Origin: an uncultured Bacilli bacterium
GTDB lineage: Bacteria; Bacillota_I; Bacilli_A; RF39; UBA660
Direction of reading: 5' to 3'
DNA: 64,000 bases
Assembly: GCA_934096815.1 (NCBI GenBank)
Contig: CAKOMY010000006.1
Coordinates: 1 to 64,000, forward strand
Shown: piece by piece, positions 1-6,062 of the stretch
Layout: each line of letters starts with the position of its first letter
How positions within the stretch are numbered: the first letter of the stretch is position 1
Translations under genes and position numbers: made by a program
The notes under the pieces: model-generated
What the model saw: the letters and a program-made list of their open reading frames with translations, nothing else
Told to the model about the DNA's origin: nothing
Database searches by the model: none

Positions 1-54
1 GAATTAATAAAGAAATGCCCAGAATATAAAAATTTATATGAAATTGAAGGTTAA
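1..54 (+). CDS. C-terminal tail of a gene entering from the left
   Basis: An open frame runs in from the window edge and stops with TAA at 52-54, giving 17 visible residues (ELIKKCPEYKNLYEIEG). A hairpin follows 6 bases later, as expected at a gene end. Too little is visible to name a product. Confidence 0.6.
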   Translation, partial: ELIKKCPEYKNLYEIEG

Positions 55-60
55 AGTTGT

Positions 61-89
61 AAAGACAATGCTTAATTAGCATTGTCTTT
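61..89. terminator. Intergenic hairpin, probable bidirectional terminator
   Basis: A perfect 11-bp stem (61-71 pairing with 79-89) closes a 7-base loop. It lies just after the partial gene. Its loop holds the stop codon that the leftward gene at 1608-1940 would have used before the insertion sequence arrived, so it probably separated two convergent genes. The U-run is short, so strength is uncertain. Confidence 0.6.
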
Positions 90-93
90 ATCG

Positions 94-125
94 TTTATAA
101 TGGCTCTAGAATTTCTAGTGGGGAG
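94..125. repeat. IS left terminal inverted repeat with target duplication
   Basis: The 8-bp target duplication TTTATAAT occupies 94-101 and the 24-bp left inverted repeat, beginning GGCTCTAGAATTTC, occupies 102-125. The repeat is the exact reverse complement of 1660-1683. A degenerate subterminal copy of the same motif (TAGAATTTCTAGTG) sits at 141-154. Confidence 0.93.
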
Positions 126-1683
126 CAAAAATATCCGCTGTAGAATTTCTAGTGTGGAGTTTTTATAAGAAAACTACGTGTTATAGTGGGGAGATAATTG
201 AAAAATTATCTTCTTTTTTTGATGCTATAATTTATATGTAATTTTATTATAGTAGGAGGAGTAAAAATTGAATAAAGAATTACAAGAAATATTAAAATTA
301 GAAGGATTTAAAATTCTAAAAATTGATGAAAGGAAAGAAAAAAATAAAATAATCAAAGTTATATATGTAGAAAGTAATAATAAAAAACAAGAGTGTCCAA
401 ACTGTGGAACTTATACCAGTAGTATCCATGATAAACTGAAACCAATTGAATTAAAATATTTAAAAGTTATAGAACAAGATACTAAAATAAATATTATTAA
501 AAAAAGATTTATTTGTCATAATTGCAATAAAAAATTTACTGAAAATGTTAATTTAAATAATAAAGGAAAAACGATTTCAAACAAGCTAGAACAAAAAGTT
601 CTAAAAGATTTATTAAATTACAATTTGAGTATTAAATATATATCTGAAAGTAATAATATATCATCTTTTTCAGTTAGAAGAATATTAGAAATAGCCATGA
701 AGGATTATCCAGAACATATTACTAATTTGCCGAAAGTAATCTCATTTGATGAATTTAAAGCTGATACAAAAGAAGGCAAATATGCATTTGTACTAAATGA
801 TCCAATTCACAGAAAATGTTTAGATATATTACCACAACGAAAAAAAGAGTACCTAATACAATATTTTACGTATTGTAATAATCGGCACTCAGTGGAATAC
901 ATAGTCTCAGATATGTATGAACCATATCTACTAGTACAACAAATACTTTTTCCTAAAGCCAAGTACGTAGTAGATCGATTTCATTATACTAGATATATTA
1001 TGGATGCGCTAGATAAAGTTAGAATAAGATTACAAAAAACATATGGATATAATAGTAAAGAATATCGACTATTAAAAAATAAAAAGAATGTAACATTATT
1101 AAGAAAATATAGTAATGAAATTGATTGGTGGACATATACTCAAAGATATAAAAATGGACATATGGTAAATATATTAAAACATGATTTAAGAGAAGAATTA
1201 TTAAATATAAGCTCGGAGTTACATTATGCATATATACTAAAAGAGTTATTTTTAGATGTAATTCATTCAAGTACATATGAATGAATTAAAAGAATGGATA
1301 GAGACAGTAAAAAGCTATGATATACCAGAAATGTATGAAGCAGCAAAAACGATAGAAAATTGGATGCCATATATAGTAAATTCATTTATAGATAAAAGAT
1401 TCACGAATGGTTTTACAGAAGGACTAAATAATAAAATAAAAGTAATAAAAAGAGTTGGATATGGATACAAAAATTTTGAATTTTTTAGATTAAGATTAAT
1501 GTATATATTAAATGGAAAAGTAAGTGGAATTACTAAAAATGTCAGAAATGCAAAAAAGTAAAAAATAGATGTATATCAGCCAATAAAAAACGAACAACTT
1601 TTTAAAATCAAAAAAATAAGGCTCTAGACCTTTTAAATAGAGGAAAAAGTAAAAAATAACTCCCCACTAGAAATTCTAGAGCC
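102..1683 (+). mobile_element. ISL3-family-like insertion sequence, 1582 bp
   Basis: The element is bounded by perfect 24-bp inverted repeats starting GGCTCT and by an 8-bp direct duplication (94-101 and 1684-1691). Both the 8-bp duplication and the GG-starting ends fit the ISL3 family, as does the transposase, which has two CxxC pairs at its N-terminus and a DDE core. It carries one transposase gene, now frameshifted. Identical ends and target repeats imply a recent insertion, mobilised before the frameshift or supplied with transposase from another copy. Copies in the rest of the genome cannot be seen from here. Confidence 0.92.
268..1561 (+). pseudogene. ISL3-like transposase, split by a frameshift
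   Basis: The first part (268-1284, 338 residues) begins at a TTG codon 6 bases after AGGAGGAG. It has a zinc-binding pair (CPNC near residue 43, CHNC near residue 83), a helix-turn-helix-like region and catalytic-type aspartates in SFDEF and VSDMYEPY. The second part (1277-1561, 94 residues) is in the +1 frame and carries the motif NGFTEGLNNKIKVIKR, which supplies the final Glu of the DDE triad. ISL3 transposases are normally one chain of about 400-440 residues, so the two pieces add up to one enzyme. No A- or T-rich slippery run lies at the junction, so mutation is more likely than programmed frameshifting. The overlap of stop and ATG (ATGAATGA) could still allow some re-initiation. Confidence 0.88.
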
Positions 1684-1940
1684 TTTATAATAGATAATAA
1701 ATATTTTTTTATCTCACTATTCTGTATTTTTAAATTTACTATAAATATTTCGTTAGAATAGTTAAAAGCAAGAAAATTAATATCATTAATAATAATTCTA
1801 TGTGGCTCAATATAAGTTAAGTTCGTCTTGTCAATTTTTCTAATACTACCATTAATAATAGTTGGTTGTACTTTAGCAAATTCAATTTTCCTTTTTAGTG
1901 ATTCTTCTAATAAAATTTCTTCTTTAATAATATTTACCAT
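1608..1940 (-). CDS. Small unknown protein with its 3' end replaced by the IS
   Basis: The gene starts at ATG 1940 behind an AAAGGATGG ribosome binding site. Residues 1-85 are native. The rest of the present 110-residue frame is read from the IS end (1608-1683) and is hydrophobic and unrelated (ALEFLVGSYFLLFPLF). Removing the IS and one target copy restores a frame that continues NDKDNAN and stops inside the hairpin loop at 72-78, so the ancestral product was 92 residues. The native part looks like a compact beta-rich cytoplasmic protein (Ile/Asn/Lys-rich, no membrane segment). I do not recognise the family. The protein has lost only 7 residues and gained a 25-residue tail, so it may be misfolded or still functional. 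Confidence 0.6.
   Translation of the reverse strand: MVNIIKEEILLEESLKRKIEFAKVQPTIINGSIRKIDKTNLTYIEPHRIIINDINFLAFNYSNEIFIVNLKIQNSEIKKYLLSIIKALEFLVGSYFLLFPLFKRSRALFF
1660..1691. repeat. IS right terminal inverted repeat with target duplication
   Basis: The right inverted repeat (1660-1683, ending TCTAGAGCC) is identical to the left end in reverse complement. It is followed at 1684-1691 by the second copy of the 8-bp target TTTATAAT. A partial extra copy of the end sequence, GGCTCTAGACC, lies inside at 1620-1630. Confidence 0.93.
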
Positions 1941-1983
1941 AGTTCCATCCTTTCTTTTTAAAGTAGGATAGTTTTTTAAAACA

Positions 1984-2013
1984 CAAAAAAACTAATCCAT
2001 TTCTAGATTAGTT
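1984..2013 (-). terminator. Intrinsic terminator of the predicted small RNA
   Basis: An 8-bp stem AACTAATC/GATTAGTT (1990-1997 with 2006-2013) is followed, reading leftward, by a run of seven T at 1984-1990. No protein gene lies upstream on this strand, which supports a small RNA transcript. Confidence 0.75.
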
Positions 2014-2096
2014 ATTTATCAAAACTCGAAAAGTTCGAGCATATTTTACTATGGAGCGGTTAAACTACAGCTTACGAACTATAACGCTCTCTTTAT
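1984..2096 (-). ncRNA. Predicted small RNA, about 110 nt, family unknown
   Basis: A near-consensus promoter (2103-2131) points leftward and an intrinsic terminator (1984-2013) follows with no ORF of note between them, so a free-standing transcript of about 110 nt is predicted. It contains a helix GAGCGTTA/TAAC(C)GCTC (about 2089 to 2054, one bulge) and a 6-bp hairpin CTCGAA/TTCGAG at 2025-2039, then the terminator stem. The first helix encloses TAGTTCG-like loop sequence and ends in CTCCA, faintly like half a tRNA, but it does not fold as one. It lies back to back with the HEPN-motif operon at 2199. I do not recognise a known RNA family. Confidence 0.5.
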
Positions 2097-2102
2097 AAAA
2101 AT

Positions 2103-2131
2103 ATTATATATGAATTCTTATTAAATTTCAA
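2103..2131 (-). promoter_or_regulatory. Sigma-A-type promoter reading leftward (small RNA)
   Basis: On the minus strand TTGAAA (2126-2131) and TATAAT (2103-2108) are separated by exactly 17 bases. Predicted transcription starts near 2096. Confidence 0.65.
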
Positions 2132-2162
2132 TGGGTGTATAGAAAATTTTGTTGTTTTATAG

Positions 2163-2168
2163 TATAAT
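2163..2168 (+). promoter_or_regulatory. -10 box of the HEPN-motif operon
   Basis: A perfect TATAAT lies 30 bases before the start codon at 2199; the -35 element is poor. It is followed by the ribosome binding site TTGGAGGTG. It lies back to back with the promoter at 2103-2131, so the two transcription units share a short control region. Confidence 0.5.
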
Positions 2169-2198
2169 AATCATAATTAAAATTCTTGGAGGTGCTAT

Positions 2199-2756
2199 AT
2201 GAGTAAATTTAAAACAATGGTTAGAAAAGATATTGAACTTTGTGATGAATATATTGGCAAGAATATGGCTACTCATTCAGAAGTTAATGCTTTATTAGGA
2301 AAATATGTAATGGATTATCCTGATTTTAATAAAAATATTATTGCATATGCTAGTGTGCCAGGTTATGAAACTAATGAGATTGAAAATATTAAAATAATAA
2401 AATTAAAATTAGAATATTTACTAAATCGAAGTGACAACCCTGATTTATATAATAAGCAGAACAATTCTGGGATTACTATATCTAATATAAATAATAACAA
2501 TAATACAAATAATGTTAATTTTAATATGAGTATTGAAGACATAAAATCAAATATTGATGATAATACATATTTAAGTGATTTGGATAAAAAAGAATTATTA
2601 AATAAATTAGATGAGATATTAGAATTACAAAAAAGCAAAGATAGTAAAACTAAAAAATGGGATAAAGCTAAAAAGATACTTGGATTTATACTAGACAAAG
2701 GTGCAGATATAGCAATAATGTATATTCCACAAATATTAAAAGCAATAAGTAATTAA
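2199..2756 (+). CDS. Unknown Asn-linker protein, first gene of a putative defence operon
   Basis: The 185-residue protein starts at ATG behind GGAGGTG. It has three parts: an alpha-helical N-terminal domain (about 1-80), a low-complexity Asn-rich linker (about 88-110), and a charged C-terminal helical region (about 111-150) leading to an amphipathic or membrane-active tail (KKWDKAKKILGFILDKGAD then IAIMYIPQILKAI). The arrangement of charged helix, Trp-Lys-rich segment and DKG followed by a hydrophobic helix resembles C-termini I associate with small proteins of phage-defence loci, but I cannot name the family. Only 8 bases separate it from the next gene, so the two are co-transcribed. A role as sensor, adaptor or membrane effector partner of the HEPN-motif protein is inference. 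Confidence 0.72.
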   Translation: MSKFKTMVRKDIELCDEYIGKNMATHSEVNALLGKYVMDYPDFNKNIIAYASVPGYETNEIENIKIIKLKLEYLLNRSDNPDLYNKQNNSGITISNINNNNNTNNVNFNMSIEDIKSNIDDNTYLSDLDKKELLNKLDEILELQKSKDSKTKKWDKAKKILGFILDKGADIAIMYIPQILKAISN

Positions 2757-2764
2757 GCAAATTT

Positions 2765-3820
2765 ATGGAAAAAGACAAAGAGTTTAAAATATTTAATGAA
2801 ATTATGAATGACGCTTTTTGGCTTGGATATATATTAGAAATAAAAAGAAAAATAACTGATTATAGCCAGAAAGAAATATTAAGTTCATTTTTAATTTTTT
2901 ATTCTTCTATATTTGCAGAAGAAACTATAAAATCTAATTATGGTGGTTTAAGTGAAAAAAGGGATATTACACTAGAAGATATTGAAAATTTTAGAAATTA
3001 CAATTTAAAATATTGCGCTTTTATTGATTCAGAAACTGCTATTAGAATAATGAAAGAAATGGAAGTTAACTTTAATCCAAATATTTTTGATATAGTATTA
3101 TATTTAAATGATGAGAATTTATTAGATATAAATTTTAGAAATTGGGATTTAAACAAAAAAGAAAACTTTGAATTGTATGACGGTTTAGTGGCTACACCAT
3201 CAAGGTGGCTAGAAATTCTAATGCCAGATATATATGTTAAAATATTAGAAGAAATGAAAGAATTATCCAAATGCTTTATAAATAAAATTTCAGAATCCAA
3301 AATCAATAAAAAATCTTACTCTTCATATAAGTTATTTAAAAAAAGTAATATAAATAATAATGAGAAATTATATATATTACATAGATATGGACTAATAAAA
3401 ACAACTATGTTTATTGATAATATAATAAAAGATAATATTTCGTTTAATATTGGTAAATTACGTTTTGATTTTAAAACTTTTATTATAAAAGTCAAAGCAA
3501 TTATTATAGAAATGATTTGGAATGATAAAAAAGTTAGTAAATCCAATAGCATCATAGATAAAATATTTGAAAAAAATAAAAGAGATATAAATGATAATTT
3601 TTATTCCATAAATAGAAAATGCAGAAATAACCTACACTATTCTGATTATCATTTTTTGTCAAAAAAAGATATTACCATTCTAGATAAGTATCAAGACTTA
3701 TATTTGAATAATGTATTAGAAACTTTTGACTCTTATATATTTTTAAAATTTGGTATATTTTATAATATTGGTTTATCTCTAGCAAAATTGGAGTATTGGA
3801 GTCGAACAGATGGGAAGTGA
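2765..3820 (+). CDS. HEPN-motif protein, candidate RNase effector
   Basis: The 351-residue, mostly helical protein starts 8 bases after the previous stop with a weak ribosome binding site, which suggests translational coupling. Near the C-terminus it has RKCRNNLHY, in which Arg284 and His291 satisfy the R-x(4-6)-H signature of HEPN-fold ribonucleases; the RNN-LH context is typical of such domains in abortive-infection and toxin proteins. No transmembrane segment or nucleotide-binding motif is evident, and the N-terminal 250 residues match nothing I know. It overlaps the next gene by 11 bases. The HEPN assignment rests on one motif, so it is a hypothesis; cleavage of tRNA or mRNA during phage infection is what the family would predict. 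Confidence 0.68.
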   Translation: MEKDKEFKIFNEIMNDAFWLGYILEIKRKITDYSQKEILSSFLIFYSSIFAEETIKSNYGGLSEKRDITLEDIENFRNYNLKYCAFIDSETAIRIMKEMEVNFNPNIFDIVLYLNDENLLDINFRNWDLNKKENFELYDGLVATPSRWLEILMPDIYVKILEEMKELSKCFINKISESKINKKSYSSYKLFKKSNINNNEKLYILHRYGLIKTTMFIDNIIKDNISFNIGKLRFDFKTFIIKVKAIIIEMIWNDKKVSKSNSIIDKIFEKNKRDINDNFYSINRKCRNNLHYSDYHFLSKKDITILDKYQDLYLNNVLETFDSYIFLKFGIFYNIGLSLAKLEYWSRTDGK

Positions 3821-4331
3821 TAAAATGTTAAAAAAACACTTTTTAGTAACTAAAAAAATTTTTCAGGTAATATTGTACTTGACTGAAATGATTGGAATTT
3901 CGTATTTATTAACAAAAGTTACCAGTATATATCTTCCAACAGAAAATTTTATTGATTTTTTTGAAAGAATGACAATATTTTTTACGTTTTATCAGATAAT
4001 TATATTTGGAATATTGCAACAATTAAATGATATGAAGAAAGACGAATATCTTGCAATCCTTACTATGTATAAATATGTTGAACTATATAATTCAGATAAA
4101 AGAGAATATATAGCAAATGATATAAAAAATCTAATACAAAAACAACTTGACAGTTCAATGCTTAACGATAACGATATTAGAAATGAATATTTGGAAATTA
4201 AGAAAGTATTTGATAATAATCAAAAATTTGATGATACACTAATTAAAATAAAAATTATAAAATATGAGCATTGTTATGAAGAAGCAACATTAAATTGGAA
4301 ATTTTCTATATTAACTAGATTATTTAAATAG
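3810..4331 (+). CDS. Two-helix membrane protein, third gene of the putative defence operon
   Basis: The 173-residue protein starts at ATG 3810 with GGAG 8 bases upstream, inside the end of the HEPN-motif gene (11-base overlap); ATG 3825 is an alternative start. Two hydrophobic helices (about residues 17-41 and 52-70) are followed by a 100-residue charged, helical cytoplasmic domain. This is the layout of small membrane effectors or anchors that accompany soluble sensors in defence modules, but no sequence family is recognised. The tight overlap shows that it belongs to the same transcript. It ends 9 bases before an AGGAGG-led HAD gene, so the transcript may continue. Confidence 0.7.
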   Translation: MGSDKMLKKHFLVTKKIFQVILYLTEMIGISYLLTKVTSIYLPTENFIDFFERMTIFFTFYQIIIFGILQQLNDMKKDEYLAILTMYKYVELYNSDKREYIANDIKNLIQKQLDSSMLNDNDIRNEYLEIKKVFDNNQKFDDTLIKIKIIKYEHCYEEATLNWKFSILTRLFK

Positions 4332-4340
4332 GAGGCATTA

Positions 4341-5012
4341 ATGAAAAATATTATTTTTGATATAGGTGGTGTACTGGCAGAGCCTAAAAGTGGACATTGG
4401 TTTATTACTACTAACTTTTGGAATATTGTGGATAAAAGTTTAGTGGATGAAGAAAGATTAAAATTAAGTTTAAAAAAATACTTATACTTACACACACAAG
4501 AACCTAAAACCGAAAAAGAAGAACATGAAATGTTTTCAAATTATTACTACAATGTTTTGAAAGATATAAATTATCTTAACACAAGTATAGATGTTGCAAA
4601 TAAATTAGCTGATGATTGTGTTTACAATGATGATAAATTTATATTCTTTGATGATGATAAGCCAGTATTAGAAAAATTATCAAAAAATTATAATCTATAT
4701 ATTATTTCAAATGGATGGCCATCATCTTTTAGAGTATTAAAGAATAAAGATATAGATAAATATTTCAAAGGTATCATAATATCTTCTATGTTTACAACAA
4801 TAAAAGAAGAAAAACTATTTGATATATTTATTGAAAAATACAAAGATGTTAATCCTAGTGAATCACTTTATGTTGATGATAGAAGACATATTTTGCAAAA
4901 AGCTAAAGAATATGGATTTAATTTATTATTAATGGATAGATATGGAAAATTTTCAGAAAGTGACTTTAAAACTATTAACAATATGAATGATATTTTGGAG
5001 GTGTTAGAATGA
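4341..5012 (+). CDS. HAD-superfamily hydrolase
   Basis: The 223-residue protein begins at ATG behind AGGAGG and shows the ordered HAD motifs: FDIGGVL (nucleophile Asp7) at the N-terminus, ISNGW (motif II Ser) at about residue 127, the Lys of KEEK at about 154, and YVDDRRH (motif IV acids) at about 178. Gly replaces the usual second Asp of DxD, as in many YihX-like and haloacid-dehalogenase-like members of subclass IA. A sugar or nucleotide phosphate is the usual kind of substrate. It overlaps the following endonuclease/exonuclease/phosphatase gene by 4 bases (ATGA), so the two were a translationally coupled pair. Substrate not predictable. Confidence 0.88.
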   Translation: MKNIIFDIGGVLAEPKSGHWFITTNFWNIVDKSLVDEERLKLSLKKYLYLHTQEPKTEKEEHEMFSNYYYNVLKDINYLNTSIDVANKLADDCVYNDDKFIFFDDDKPVLEKLSKNYNLYIISNGWPSSFRVLKNKDIDKYFKGIIISSMFTTIKEEKLFDIFIEKYKDVNPSESLYVDDRRHILQKAKEYGFNLLLMDRYGKFSESDFKTINNMNDILEVLE

Positions 5013-5737
5013 GAATTGCTACTTGGAATATTGGTGAAGATGAAACAATCAAAGATGGAAAATTAGATTATTCTTCTTATGAATACATATTAAAAAGAAT
5101 TAAAGAAGAAGGTATAGATATTTTATGTTTGCAAGAAGCAATAATAAAATCTGACTACTTACCTCCTATAGCTGAATATATTAAACAAAATTAAGAACTT
5201 AAATATAATATTCAATATGAGTTATCAGACTCACATATAAATATTAAATGTAGAATGGGTGTTGTGATTTGCTCAAAATATGAAATAAAAAATTCAGAAT
5301 TATTTATGCTAGATAACCCTAATTTAGTATATTCAGTAGATAGTAATATAACATATTATTCACATGATAAAGGTTTTATTATTGCAACCATTAAAAATTA
5401 TAAGATTATTACAGGACACTGTTTACCATTTCATGTATTTAAAAAGAATCCGTTAGACTATATTGAAATATTTGAAACAGCAGATAAAAAATTTAATAGT
5501 GAATATGAATTAAATTCTGACTTTATTTTATGCGGTGATTTTAATTATGATAATGTTAATAATATTTTTCCAAATATAATGAAAAATTGTAAAGATTTAA
5601 TAAACGTTCAAACTAGAAAAAATAAGCAATTAGATCATATTATAGTTAGTGACAAAAGAAATATTAATTCAAAAGAAATATTAGAAAATAATTTTGATCA
5701 TAAACTTTGTCTTATTGAGATTAAAGATAATATATAA
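5009..5737 (+). pseudogene. Endonuclease/exonuclease/phosphatase family gene broken by a stop
   Basis: The gene starts at ATG 5009 behind GGAGGTG and reads as one 242-codon frame except for an in-frame TAA at 5192-5194 (codon 62). No frameshift is involved: the frame reopens at once (ELKYNIQYEL) and runs to 5737. Family residues are all present: Asn7 in TWNIG, Glu43 in LCLQEA, a His near 139 in TGHC, Asp177/Asn179 in GDFNYDN, Asp/His at 209-210 in LDHII and the terminal His near 231 in FDHK. A single base change (for example CAA, GAA or AAA to TAA) would explain the break. An in-frame ATG at 5255 could start a truncated and inactive protein. Loss looks recent because every catalytic residue survives. 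Confidence 0.85.
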
Positions 5738-5740
5738 TTT

Positions 5741-5820
5741 TATAAAGGGTATGGGAAATCCCATAGTAGAATTTGTACGGGAGTACAAATTCAGTGCTGG
5801 CTAGACATAGATTTTATTCC
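5741..5820. other. Structured non-coding segment
   Basis: Between the broken gene and the terminator there is no ORF, but there are two strong inverted repeats. One is TATGGG/CCCATA (5750-5755 with 5760-5765). The other is a perfect 10-bp stem GAATTTGTAC/GTACAAATTC (5769-5778 with 5783-5792) closing a GGGA tetraloop. A distal TTCCCA could alternatively pair with TGGGAA, closing a multi-branched fold. This may be the 3' part of a small RNA or mRNA tail. No known family is recognised. Confidence 0.4.
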
Positions 5821-5834
5821 CACATTCAAAAAAT

Positions 5835-5878
5835 AAAAAAGAGGATTAAATTATTCTGATAATTTTTTCCTCTTTTTT
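5835..5878. terminator. Bidirectional intrinsic terminator
   Basis: AAAAAAGAGGA (5835-5845) pairs perfectly with TCCTCTTTTTT (5868-5878), giving U-runs on both strands. It ends the accessory transcripts from the left and the tRNA-Gly transcript from the right. Confidence 0.85.
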
Positions 5879-5933
5879 GAAGATTATTTATATAAAAACT
5901 TACAAACTTTTAAGTCCGTAAGTTGATTTCAAT

Positions 5934-6007
<74 letters not shown>

Positions 6008-6062
6008 GTCAAATACAAGTTAATTATATAATAAATTAGAATGTATTTGCAAGTATTTTTTA

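Noticed and set aside
2053..2090. tRNA-like fragment
   Set aside because: It has an acceptor-like helix and TTCG but no D-arm, anticodon arm or T-arm pairing; treated as part of the predicted small RNA.
5741..5820. Group II intron or retron RNA
   Set aside because: No reverse transcriptase gene is in the window and the conserved domain V-like or msr-msd features are absent.
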